A program made the position numbers and the translations under genes. Under the pieces are notes generated by a model that worked only from the letters and a program-made list of their open reading frames with translations, ran no database searches and was not told the origin of the DNA. Below, piece by piece: positions 54,514 through 62,902 of a stretch of DNA of 64,000 bases (position 1 is the first letter of the stretch; every line of letters starts with the position of its first letter). Origin of the DNA: Candidatus Vecturithrix granuli. GTDB taxonomy: Bacteria > Moduliflexota > Moduliflexia > Moduliflexales > Moduliflexaceae. Where the stretch lies: assembly GCA_000739535.1 (NCBI GenBank), contig DF820466.1, forward strand, positions 278,144 through 342,143, written 5' to 3'.

Positions 54514-55011
54514 ATGCACCATAAACTTATTAAGCTATATACCTATAATTGGTGGGCAAATACACGCATTCTGGATGCTATTGAAAGTTTAAGTGAAGAT
54601 GAGTTAGAAACTGATCTGGGAGGGAGTTTTGCATCGATCTATCAAACGATTAACCATATTTTCCGGGTAGAATGGCTGTTTCTGAGGCGATGGAAAGGAC
54701 TCTCCACTGACACACCATTCAGCATGAAGAAGAAGGAGACGCTCAGAAAATCATGGGAAGAACTCGAACAAGAACGGAAGACGTATTTTCAAGAACTCGA
54801 TGAGCATGCATTGGATGGCACCCTTCAATATTGCGATACAAAGGGTCAACTGATCATTGTAACATTATGGCAAGCGATCTTTCAATGCCTCAATCATTCC
54901 ACATTTCACCGGGGACAGATCATCAGCAAATTCAGGCAGATCGGGAAGGTACCGCCATCCACAGATTTTATAACATATTGTCGTGAATCAGAAAACAGAG
55001 AACAACCATGA
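54514..55011 (+). CDS. DinB-family putative metal-dependent protein
   Basis: The 165-residue four-helix-bundle protein has LYTYNWWANTRILDAIESL at the start. The DinB metal histidines are visible in TINHIFRVEWLFLRRW and in LNHSTFHRGQII. ATG 54514 is chosen because GAGGAGG is at optimal distance. Members often act in thiol transfer or stress. It is flanked by integron-core-like sequences. Confidence 0.83.
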   Translation: MHHKLIKLYTYNWWANTRILDAIESLSEDELETDLGGSFASIYQTINHIFRVEWLFLRRWKGLSTDTPFSMKKKETLRKSWEELEQERKTYFQELDEHALDGTLQYCDTKGQLIIVTLWQAIFQCLNHSTFHRGQIISKFRQIGKVPPSTDFITYCRESENREQP

Positions 55012-55083
55012 AAAAATAAGCTGTCAAAGAAATAACCTATAACTCATGCAGATCAATACTATAGGTCATAATATACACGTTTA

Positions 55084-55247
55084 GTCTAACGACGTGCGTG
55101 CAGGCGACTGCGGAACGGCGGGCGAAGAAACGTCAGGTGAATCCTGAACGAAAGTTGCGCCTGTCGTCCCTTGTGCCTGAAAGTGCGGTGTTTCTGCGTT
55201 GTCTCGCCTGCGACGGGGGGTGACGTTCAATTCGTGCTTTGTTAGCG
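55084..55247 (+). repeat. attC-like structured region after the DinB-like gene
   Basis: GTCTAAC (55084-55090, fits RYYYAAC) and GTTAGCG (55241-55247) bound a 164-base GC-rich stretch with complementary parts (GCAGGCGAC near 55100 with TCGCCTGC near 55203). Size and layout resemble long, VCR-type attC sites. The right core deviates from GTTRRRY at one base or more. It contains no gene. Confidence 0.4.
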
Positions 55248-55325
55248 ATCTCCCTATGTAGAGTTATCGCTGAAATTTCATTGCTATTTGTTGATTCTGG
55301 AAATATTCATTCTTCTGTTTGCTCA

Positions 55326-57755
55326 TTAGCGGGCTTTTATTGGCGGCACATAGCGTTTGAGCAATAACGAAAGCGAGACGACCGTAACGGAACTCATGGC
55401 CATCGCAAATCCGGCCAATTCCGGTTTAAAGGTGATGCCGAACATGGGGTATAAAATGCCGGCTGCGACCGGAATCAAGGCAGTATTGTAGGCAAAAGCC
55501 CAGAACAGATTCTGTTTGATACGCTGCATGACTTTACGGCTTAATTGCACGCCGGCGACAGCATCCAATAAATCATCTTTCATCAGCACAATGTCGCCGC
55601 TTTCAATCGCGACATCCGTGCCGCTGCCAATCGCAATGCCGACATCCGCCTGCGCCAACGCCGGAGCGTCGTTAATACCATCACCAACAAAGGCGACGCG
55701 TTTTCCTTGTTCCTGAAGACGTTTGACTTCATTGGCTTTATCCTGCGGCAACACTTCAGCTAATACATGCTCGATGCCGATCTGGTTCGCAATCGCTGTA
55801 GCAGTGCGTTTGTTGTCGCCCGTAATCATCACTACATCCAGACCTTCCTGCTTGAATGCCGAGATCGCTTTTTTTGTGGTATCTTTGAGAGCATCCGCAA
55901 TTGCGATCATCCCGCGCAATTGATTGCCGAAAGCTGTCAGAATTACGGTTTTGCCTTCCTGTTCCAATTTCAAAATCCTCTCTTCGTGTTCTTGCGTCAG
56001 GGTGATCTGTTGCTTTTCTTTGAGCAGCACTCTGTTCCCGATGAAGATTTCCTGACCATCGACTTCAGCCGCTACACCTTTGCCGCCAAAGGTATCAAAG
56101 TGAGCGCTTTCTTGCAATTCCAATCCCCATTCTTTCGCCTTTTTCACAATCGCCTGACCTAAAGGATGTTGTGAATTGATCTCAACACTGGCAGTTAACA
56201 TTAATAAGGTCTTCTCATCGGTACTAATGGCAATTACATCCGTCACTTCTGGTTTGCCTTTCGTCAGAGTACCAGTTTTATCAAAGACGATCGTGGTTAA
56301 TTTTTCCGAAATTTCCAGGGCTTCGCCATTTTTTATTAAAATGCCAAGTTCCGCGCCGCGCCCGATGCCGACGGTCACGGCTGTAGGGCTTGCTAACCCC
56401 AGGGCGCAAGGGCAGGCGATCACAAGAATCGCAATCAGGGTTGAAAAGGCAAATAAGATCGGCGTCCCAACAAGAAAGTACCAGACAATGAAGGCCAGAA
56501 TCGCTATGGCAAGAATCACCGGAATAAAATAACTCACCACAGCATCCGCAATCCGTTGAATCGGCGGGCGCGATCCTTGCGCTTTTTCTACTAGTTGGAT
56601 AATTTGCGCGAGCACCGTATCTTTCCCGATTTTCGTGGCTTTGAATTGAATGACGCTATTGGTGTTCAGCGTTGCGCCGACGACCGTATCCCCCGTTTTT
56701 TTCAAGTTCGGCACTGGTTCGCCAGTAATCATGGATTCATCCACATAACTTTCTCCGGCAATGACTTCGCCATCTACCGGAAATTTTTCGCCGGGCCTGA
56801 CGAGAATAGTGTCGCCAATAGAGACATTTTCAATCGGAATTTCCTTTTCATGCCCCTCACGAATCACCGTTGCAGTTTTCGGTTGCAATCCCATCAGGGT
56901 TTTGATGGCTTCTGAGGTTTTACCTTTAGCACGCGCTTCTAAATAGCGTCCGATCGTCAAAAAGGTCGCTAAAAACACCGCGGCTTCGTAAAAAATAAAC
57001 TCTTTGGGCAGCACACCAAAGGTACTGAGTAAACTTGCGGCAAAGGCGACTCCGATACCCATCGAATACATGACATCCATGTTTAGGGTTTTATGCTTTA
57101 ATGACCGATACGCCGCTTTAAAAATCGGGTGACTGACGAATACAAAGGCAGGAGTTGCAATCACAAACATGATCCAGGCCATTACCGTATGTGACAAGCC
57201 CAGATGGACATACATCAATCCCATCAGTAAGATTCCGGAAATGCTGCCCACAATAGCGCGGCTCAATTTCTCGTGCATCTCTTTTTCACGAGCGACTTTT
57301 TCCATATCTTCACTAACTTCACCTTCAACTCCCAGATAGTGATAACCGGCATCTTCTATCGCCTGTTTCATGTCGGATAGAGAAACTACGGCGCGATTAT
57401 AGGTGACGCTGGCTTTTTCCGTACCTAAATTGACTTCGACCATTCGCACACCATCGAGTTCACTCAAGGCCTGTTCAATCGCTTTGGTACACATAGCGCA
57501 GGTCATACCGCCGATTTTAATGCTAGCAGTCTCATTCATTGCATTATATCCTGCCTCTTGAATTGACTTTTCCAGGTCTGTCAGCGTGACTTTTCCAGGA
57601 TCATATTCAACGCTAGCGGTCTCATTACCCAGGCTCACCTCAGCGAGTACCACCCCATCCAAACCTGCCAGAGCATGCTCTACAGTTTTGGAACACATTG
57701 CACACGTCATACCACGAATCTTTAACGCGGTTCGTTTGGTTTCAATTGTTGCCAT
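55326..57755 (-). CDS. copA: copper-translocating P-type ATPase
   Basis: The 809-residue P1B-1 ATPase has two N-terminal metal domains, each with the GMTCAMC motif (residues about 14-20 and 82-88). It has the intramembrane [15 protein letters not shown], phosphorylation site [19 protein letters not shown] of the P1B family, and [16 protein letters not shown]. It exports Cu(I) across the inner membrane. It lies downstream of CopZ and the DsbA-like gene on the same strand, with a terminator hairpin in between. Confidence 0.95.
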   Translation of the reverse strand: MATIETKRTALKIRGMTCAMCSKTVEHALAGLDGVVLAEVSLGNETASVEYDPGKVTLTDLEKSIQEAGYNAMNETASIKIGGMTCAMCTKAIEQALSELDGVRMVEVNLGTEKASVTYNRAVVSLSDMKQAIEDAGYHYLGVEGEVSEDMEKVAREKEMHEKLSRAIVGSISGILLMGLMYVHLGLSHTVMAWIMFVIATPAFVFVSHPIFKAAYRSLKHKTLNMDVMYSMGIGVAFAASLLSTFGVLPKEFIFYEAAVFLATFLTIGRYLEARAKGKTSEAIKTLMGLQPKTATVIREGHEKEIPIENVSIGDTILVRPGEKFPVDGEVIAGESYVDESMITGEPVPNLKKTGDTVVGATLNTNSVIQFKATKIGKDTVLAQIIQLVEKAQGSRPPIQRIADAVVSYFIPVILAIAILAFIVWYFLVGTPILFAFSTLIAILVIACPCALGLASPTAVTVGIGRGAELGILIKNGEALEISEKLTTIVFDKTGTLTKGKPEVTDVIAISTDEKTLLMLTASVEINSQHPLGQAIVKKAKEWGLELQESAHFDTFGGKGVAAEVDGQEIFIGNRVLLKEKQQITLTQEHEERILKLEQEGKTVILTAFGNQLRGMIAIADALKDTTKKAISAFKQEGLDVVMITGDNKRTATAIANQIGIEHVLAEVLPQDKANEVKRLQEQGKRVAFVGDGINDAPALAQADVGIAIGSGTDVAIESGDIVLMKDDLLDAVAGVQLSRKVMQRIKQNLFWAFAYNTALIPVAAGILYPMFGITFKPELAGFAMAMSSVTVVSLSLLLKRYVPPIKAR

Positions 57756-57992
57756 CTATGTTTATCAACCAGAGATTACACAGATTTGACAGATGCAAGA
57801 GGGTTCGTTTTGATATTTATCCATACGTACGGTCACTCTTTCAAGATAATCTGCGGAATCCGGACAATCTGTGGTCATTTATCCTTTTTGACTCTATTTT
57901 TAACATGTATCAATCTGATACGTGGATGTTTCATTGTTCCTTATTTTTTATTATGCTGTTTTCCTGGAATGTCAAGAGAGGAAGGCGCAGAT

Positions 57993-58029
57993 AAAAAAAA
58001 CCAGGTTTCTCTGAGAAACCTGGTTTTGG
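57993..58029 (-). terminator. terminator after the CopZ gene
   Basis: On the minus strand CCAGGTTTCTC and GAGAAACCTGG are followed by a run of eight T. It lies 22 bases past the CopZ stop and well upstream of the CopA start, so CopA needs its own promoter or read-through. Confidence 0.85.
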
Positions 58030-58051
58030 TAGCGTCGCTATTTTTTGAACA

Positions 58052-58261
58052 TTACGCTTCCGGCGGATAGCCGATTTTCTCTAAAGTTGCACGAAGATCA
58101 TCCCAACTGGTTTGGGCGTCATCCCATTCAACCATAACCTTTTTGGTCGCAACAGCGGCGCTCGCCGAGGAAACGCCAGATACGCTACGAAGAGCTTTTT
58201 CAATCCGCATTTTACAATGTCCGCAACTAATATTGGGAACATTGAATGTTTTTGTTTGCAT
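58052..58261 (-). CDS. CopZ-like heavy-metal chaperone
   Basis: This 69-residue single HMA domain carries the motif NISCGHCKMRIEKAL, a CxxC with histidine before the second cysteine, then a typical beta-alpha-beta order ending LEKIGYPPEA. ATG 58261 follows GGAGG. Its place before CopA suggests it delivers Cu(I) to the pump. Confidence 0.9.
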   Translation of the reverse strand: MQTKTFNVPNISCGHCKMRIEKALRSVSGVSSASAAVATKKVMVEWDDAQTSWDDLRATLEKIGYPPEA

Positions 58262-58332
58262 ACACTTTTCCTCCATATTTTTATGGTTATTCGTAATTTT
58301 GTCTGGCCCCTCCAGGAGAGGATTAAGCGAAA

Positions 58333-59271
58333 TTATTGTTCATTCTGAAGCATACGATCGAGTTCTGCTTTGAAGGCGTCAAAGGGTTGAGCGCCGGTCA
58401 TCAACTTAACTTCTCCGGTTTTATTATGTCGGAGAATCGTTCCCGGTGTTCCTGAAATCCCACTGTTCGCGCCTTCAGCCAGATCGTTCTGAACGCGCTC
58501 AGTATATTTCCCGCTATCCAGACATTCTTGAAATTTCTGCTTATCCAGCCCGATTTCTTCGGCCAATGGGGCAAGTTGTTCAAGCGGAAAACCTTTGCCG
58601 TTGGATGTGGTGCGTTCATAAAGGAAGTTACTATACTTCCAAAACGCCTCATTGCCCCCTAATTCCGCAGCACATTCAGAAGCTTCCGCTTGCTTTTGCG
58701 CGCCAGGATTATGAAATTGCAACGGATAATGGCGATAAACCCAATTCACCTTGCCATTGTATGCCTCAATGATTTTTTTCGCCGTGAGGTGAAAGGTCTT
58801 ACAATACGGACATTCAAAGTCGGAATATTCAATAAAGGAAATTACCGCATCGGGGTTGCCATAAATGTGATCCCGATCTTTGTCAACAGGTCGCACATTT
58901 TTAGCTTTTTCTCTGGCTGCTCGTTCTTGTTCTTCGCGCGCTTTGATCTGCGCTTCGCGCTGTTTCTGAATGTAGCGTTCGACCCCGGCGTCAACTTGCT
59001 GTCTAATAAACTCGCCATTTTTTAACTCAGTCAGAATATCTTCCTTAATGCGCTGGCTGAGTTGCACCTCATCAATCTGCTCTTGTTGCGTAATAAATTC
59101 GCCATTTTTTAACTCAGCCAGAATATCTTCCTTAATGCGCTGGCTGAGTTGCACCTCATCAATCTGTTGTTGAGGAGTTGACGGTCGCATTTGAAGCGCA
59201 ACAAAAACAAGTGACGCGGAGATTAACACGGCAGCTAAAATAATTGCTCCAATCAATTCTTTCTGTGTCAC
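58333..59271 (-). CDS. membrane-anchored DsbA-family thiol oxidoreductase
   Basis: The 312-residue protein has an N-terminal membrane helix (8-27) and a charged helical stalk containing a 29-residue tandem duplication (LSQRIKEDILAELKNGEF is repeated). A DsbA/BdbD-type thioredoxin domain follows, with active site DFECPYCKTFH and cis-proline loop SGISGTPGT. It faces the periplasm. It probably forms or rearranges disulfides and is grouped with copper-handling genes. Confidence 0.88.
   Translation of the reverse strand: MTQKELIGAIILAAVLISASLVFVALQMRPSTPQQQIDEVQLSQRIKEDILAELKNGEFITQQEQIDEVQLSQRIKEDILTELKNGEFIRQQVDAGVERYIQKQREAQIKAREEQERAAREKAKNVRPVDKDRDHIYGNPDAVISFIEYSDFECPYCKTFHLTAKKIIEAYNGKVNWVYRHYPLQFHNPGAQKQAEASECAAELGGNEAFWKYSNFLYERTTSNGKGFPLEQLAPLAEEIGLDKQKFQECLDSGKYTERVQNDLAEGANSGISGTPGTILRHNKTGEVKLMTGAQPFDAFKAELDRMLQNEQ
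59005..59178 (-). repeat. 87-bp tandem duplication inside the DsbA-like gene
   Basis: Two units, 59005-59091 and 59092-59178, are almost identical at DNA level and encode 29 residues each of the charged stalk. The few differences suggest a recent in-frame duplication. Confidence 0.85.
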
Positions 59272-59338
59272 AATCCTTTTCCAGTTCTAAAAACTGTCTC
59301 GATACGTTCAAGAGACAACCTCAGAAATTCGGAGTTCC

Positions 59339-59737
59339 TTATTCGTTTTTGTTATTCACAAGAACCTCGTAATTGAGGTTGACATAGACGTCATGCGGAT
59401 TTTTCCACATTACACAGAGAGTATCCGGTTCTGCCTCATCTTCCAATTCATCGTAATCCAATTCTCCTTCCAGGGTTGTTACCTGCTTCTTATTCACAGG
59501 ATAGACTACGTTTTCTCCCTGATGATAATGGATATTAAAATCTATGAGCTTCGAACTGGTAAAAGAAAATTGGAGAACCTCTCCTTGTTTCATTTTCAGG
59601 CATTCTTCATATATCCGTCCAGGTTTTATTCTGACTTTGGGTTCTGCTGCCATAATCTGTTGAGATGCACAACTTCCGAGGAGCAGAAAGACTACCCCCC
59701 AAAATACCATCTGTTGAATCTGTGTAAATTTTGACAT
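59339..59737 (-). CDS. small lipoprotein, GOLD-like fold possible
   Basis: The 132-residue lipoprotein has the lipobox LGSC near residue 23. The mature part is beta-rich and acidic (LQFSFTSSKLIDFNIHYHQG, then DELEDEAEPDTLCVMWKN), ending VYVNLNYEVLV, reminiscent of small GOLD-type domains. ATG 59737 follows GAAGGAAAA; the longer reading overlaps the upstream gene. Histidines, methionine and cysteine could bind metal, but this is conjecture. Confidence 0.65.
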   Translation of the reverse strand: MSKFTQIQQMVFWGVVFLLLGSCASQQIMAAEPKVRIKPGRIYEECLKMKQGEVLQFSFTSSKLIDFNIHYHQGENVVYPVNKKQVTTLEGELDYDELEDEAEPDTLCVMWKNPHDVYVNLNYEVLVNNKNE

Positions 59738-59777
59738 AAATTTTCCTTCTGAATTGCAAGCAATAGGCTTCGATTTG

Positions 59778-60230
59778 CTACCCAAGAATATTGCGTGCAA
59801 ACAGATGAAGTACGATAGAGACGACGAATAACACTGCCAGTACTCTATGCACTGGCAACCATTTTTTGATCCGATATTTCTTGCCAATAAGCGCGACCAG
59901 CATCATCACCACCACAATCCACCAGGCCAATGGCCCTGTGTGGATTCTGAACATCGATCCCAACGCAAGATCCCCGTGAATATAGGCTGAAATAATGAGC
60001 GCAATCCCAATATATGGGTGAATCTTACTTAACGGTTTATTCAGTTTTTTCAGGAAAGGTTGCTGGTTCGCGTAAACATGTCTGTTGATTCTGCGGAACG
60101 TGAATAACGCGATCGCAATCAGCGCAAGCACAATATTTACCCAACCTAAAAATGCGATCACGTCATACACAAATAGATATTCATTTTGCCCGAATAGCTC
60201 ACTCAGTTTTGAAATCAGAAATTCACTCAT
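59778..60230 (-). CDS. four-helix membrane protein, b-type-cytochrome-like
   Basis: The 150-residue inner-membrane protein has four helices. Histidines lie in KIHPYIGIALIISAYIHGDL and at HRVLAVLFVVSIVLHLFARN, paired across two helices as in haem-b proteins of the ferric-reductase/cytochrome b561 type. It is first in the minus-strand copper/thiol group. It could supply electrons to periplasmic redox partners; this is inference. Confidence 0.65.
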   Translation of the reverse strand: MSEFLISKLSELFGQNEYLFVYDVIAFLGWVNIVLALIAIALFTFRRINRHVYANQQPFLKKLNKPLSKIHPYIGIALIISAYIHGDLALGSMFRIHTGPLAWWIVVVMMLVALIGKKYRIKKWLPVHRVLAVLFVVSIVLHLFARNILG

Positions 60231-60450
60231 ATAACAAACCTCTTCTTTTCATTGTATTCTGAATTAAGCCTGGAATGATAGCCATGCTACTATCATCAGG
60301 CGCGCTTCACTATTGTCAAGCCTGAAGAAGATTATTTTTAAAAACCGAACATATTCTTTCAGTTTACGGTACTTTCTATTTGACAAATTCGGGAGATGGT
60401 TTCTATGAGTAACTCGACCATGAAAATGAAATTATTGTGGATGAAGATTT

Positions 60451-61020
60451 ATGCAAATTTTTCAAAAAATACCATCAAAGTTTAAAAGATTTTTGCCATT
60501 TTTGCTGATTTTTCTGGCAGTGGTCTATCTGAGTGAACGAGAAAAACAATTTCCCCTGTCCGCGCCTCAGATGAAGCTGTTATCCCCGGAGATGCGAACG
60601 CAGAAGCAAAAAGATTTTACCCTCCCCACCCTCCACGGAGATCTTGTGCGTCTCGCTGATTTTCGAGGAAATGTTGTATTATTAAATGTCTTTGCGACCT
60701 GGTGCCATCCCTGTCGCGATGAGATACCCTCGTTAGAAGCCTTGTTTCAAGCGTATCAATCTCGGGGATTTGTGGTATTGGGAGTCTCGACCGATACAAA
60801 TGGGGAAAAGGTGCTTCCGCCGTTTATCAAAGAGTATGCGCTCACGTTTCCGATTGTCGTTGATACGGATAAACAGGTATCACAACAATATGGGGTGCGA
60901 GGAATTCCCGCGACCTTTTTGCTTGACCAACATGGAAGAATCGCTGGAATGCTCTCAGGAAGCGTAAATTGGGACAGTGAAGAAGCTCATGCTCTGATTG
61001 AACAGTTGTTACAGGAATAG
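60451..61020 (+). CDS. TlpA/ResA-like thiol-disulfide oxidoreductase
   Basis: The 189-residue protein has an N-terminal membrane anchor (14-26) and a thioredoxin domain with active site FATWCHPCRDEIPSLEALF and the cis-proline GVRGIPATFLLDQHG. It faces the periplasm and is reducing in known relatives (cytochrome c maturation, copper-site assembly). It is divergently placed from the copper/DsbA group. Confidence 0.9.
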   Translation: MQIFQKIPSKFKRFLPFLLIFLAVVYLSEREKQFPLSAPQMKLLSPEMRTQKQKDFTLPTLHGDLVRLADFRGNVVLLNVFATWCHPCRDEIPSLEALFQAYQSRGFVVLGVSTDTNGEKVLPPFIKEYALTFPIVVDTDKQVSQQYGVRGIPATFLLDQHGRIAGMLSGSVNWDSEEAHALIEQLLQE

Positions 61021-61058
61021 TTTTTTAGCAATTCAACGGATAACCTCTCTTCTTCGCC

Positions 61059-61997
61059 TTAAAATTGGTGTTGTGACATATTTTCTCTGGTCACGTCAAT
61101 CCAGGCGGAACCGTAAAGGACCTGCCCTTGCATTCTGACATGGGTATATCCCGAAATTCCTAAATCCATGCCATCTACGATGGGTTTGTCTTGAAGCACC
61201 ATCACCGCCAACTTATTCAGCACATAGCCTGCGTCAGCCGGATCCCAGAAACTAATCAGCTTATTTGCGCCATTTTTCAAATATACACCGCAGGCTGACA
61301 CTAATCCAGTACCGACGACAGCAATTTTCTCCTGAAGACCAAGTTCCGAAACTGCCCGGCCAGCACCTTCTGTGCAAGTCATTCCGATCCCCAGAATTCC
61401 TCGCAGATTCGGATATGCATCGAGAAGCTCTTTGGTTTTCTGATATGCCAACGCAGGGTCGTCATGATCTTCAATTTTTCGGGTCGCCATTATCATCTTT
61501 GGATAGGTATCGATCTGGCGAGTAATTGCAGCATTCGCCCATTCGCTATGGGATTTTGTGGTCAAGCTTCCTAAGATAATCAGATATTCCCCTTCGGCCT
61601 GCATATAGTGAGCCAGATGATCCATAAGATGGACGCCATAAGCCGCATTATCGAAGGGTTCAAGATCATAATGACGATTACGAAGGTTTGACGCTTCATG
61701 AGCGATAACGATGATACCCTGTTTACAAGCCTGACGCAAGGTTAACTCCAGGGCCTGGGGAAAATAGGGAACGATGCATAAGGCATCAACCTGTTGTTGC
61801 ATCGTCTGTTCAATCAGTTGGGTTTGTAAATGTTCATCAGCGTGCGGTGGTCCGATTAAAAAAGCGTGATGGCCTGTATCTGCGCTGAATTTTTTCACGC
61901 CTTGCTCCATGCGATCAAACCACGCATGGCCATTTTTCATCTTAACGATTGTAGCAAGGGTATAGTGAGAGGTAGAAGGCTTATGCGATTGTTCCAT
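61059..61997 (-). CDS. LsrB/RbsB-like sugar-binding protein without signal peptide
   Basis: The 312-residue protein has the type I periplasmic-binding fold (SBP_bac-4): YTLATIVKMKNGHAWFDRM, then VDALCIVPYFPQALELTL, then LIILGSLTTKSHSEWANAAI. The order resembles autoinducer-2/rhamnose-binding proteins. It starts with a hydrophilic MEQSHKPSTSHY; an in-frame stop lies five codons upstream, so no hidden signal peptide or DNA-binding domain exists. It is therefore cytoplasmic or exported by another route. No transporter genes are adjacent. Confidence 0.75.
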   Translation of the reverse strand: MEQSHKPSTSHYTLATIVKMKNGHAWFDRMEQGVKKFSADTGHHAFLIGPPHADEHLQTQLIEQTMQQQVDALCIVPYFPQALELTLRQACKQGIIVIAHEASNLRNRHYDLEPFDNAAYGVHLMDHLAHYMQAEGEYLIILGSLTTKSHSEWANAAITRQIDTYPKMIMATRKIEDHDDPALAYQKTKELLDAYPNLRGILGIGMTCTEGAGRAVSELGLQEKIAVVGTGLVSACGVYLKNGANKLISFWDPADAGYVLNKLAVMVLQDKPIVDGMDLGISGYTHVRMQGQVLYGSAWIDVTRENMSQHQF

Positions 61998-62236
61998 GGT
62001 GTACTGTACCTATACGTTGTCCTTGTGAATAATATTGTTGAGAGCATTCATCATGACAAAGGGTTAAAAATTTCAGGAGAAAATGTCAAGGGAATTTCAG
62101 AAGAAGTTACAGGAATTTCCTTGAACATTTTTGGGGTTTTTGTTATAAAGCCTTTTGTGTTCATGACAATGATCCCATACAAACACGTGAGCGCACCAAC
62201 ATGTGTTGCTATCTTTTCTGAAAGAAGGAACAATTT

Positions 62237-62632
62237 ATGAATGACATTGTTGTCAAAGAGGAACAGAGAGGGTACAGCATTCACGTTGAACCACTCCATC
62301 GTCTGATTACTTGCAAATTATATGGATTTTTTGATAGCCGCTTTGAACGCCAATATCATGATGATTTTTTTCGAGTTCTTGCGTCATTGCACGTTCCTGA
62401 AGTCTTTCTGCTTGTTGATACAACTGAATATCCCCCCCAATCAAAAGAAGTTCAGGAAATTCGGCAACGAATTATTCACAAACTCGCAGAGTATCATGTG
62501 ACCAAATTGGCCTATGTAGCTGCAAAAGCGCTCAATCGCTTACAATCTGAGCGATTGGCGAAGCAAAAGTCTGAAGTGAAAATCGCTTTCTTCAAGTCTG
62601 AAGAAGAAGCGCGAGCCTGGCTGTTGAAGTGA
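62237..62632 (+). CDS. SpoIIAA/STAS-like protein
   Basis: The 131-residue alpha/beta protein has a beta start (HVEPLHRLITCKLYGFFDSR), LLVDTTEYPPQSKEVQEIRQ, and the C-terminal IAFFKSEEEARAWLLK typical of SpoIIAA-like proteins. AGAAGGA lies upstream. Its function is unknown. Confidence 0.75.
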   Translation: MNDIVVKEEQRGYSIHVEPLHRLITCKLYGFFDSRFERQYHDDFFRVLASLHVPEVFLLVDTTEYPPQSKEVQEIRQRIIHKLAEYHVTKLAYVAAKALNRLQSERLAKQKSEVKIAFFKSEEEARAWLLK

Positions 62633-62674
62633 TGCCCATCATAACGACTAATGAGAAGGACAGGTAAATTTTTC

Positions 62675-62712
62675 TTGACAATATATTAGAATATTCTAAT
62701 GTTTATTAGAAT
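62675..62712 (+). promoter_or_regulatory. promoter with palindromic operator for the CoA-disulfide-reductase-like gene
   Basis: TTGACA (62675-62680) is followed by the perfect 16-bp palindrome ATTAGAATATTCTAAT (62685-62700) in the spacer, and a further half-site ATTAGAAT lies at 62705-62712. A redox- or metal-responsive dimeric repressor is likely; the family is unknown. Confidence 0.55.
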
Positions 62713-62784
62713 TCGATTGTTTCAAGAATTTCGAAGACTTATTCCCGAAACAACGTGAAGATAACCTATCATGCGGACTTATAA

Positions 62785-62886
62785 GTAACTACAAGAATCA
62801 CATATAAGAAAGAATATTCGGACGTTTGCCGAATAACCGAGCTTTTTGCAAATCAAAAGGGGAAAGAATCTATTTGTAATCACTTA
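62785..62886. repeat. CTACAAG-type element, half copy
   Basis: The first 70 bases or so match 5482 onward almost exactly (GTAACTACAAGAATCACATA, then the GCCGAATAAC segment), but the right half is absent. It lies between promoter and gene. Confidence 0.75.
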
Positions 62887-62902
62887 CAAGGAGAAAAGGA
62901 AC

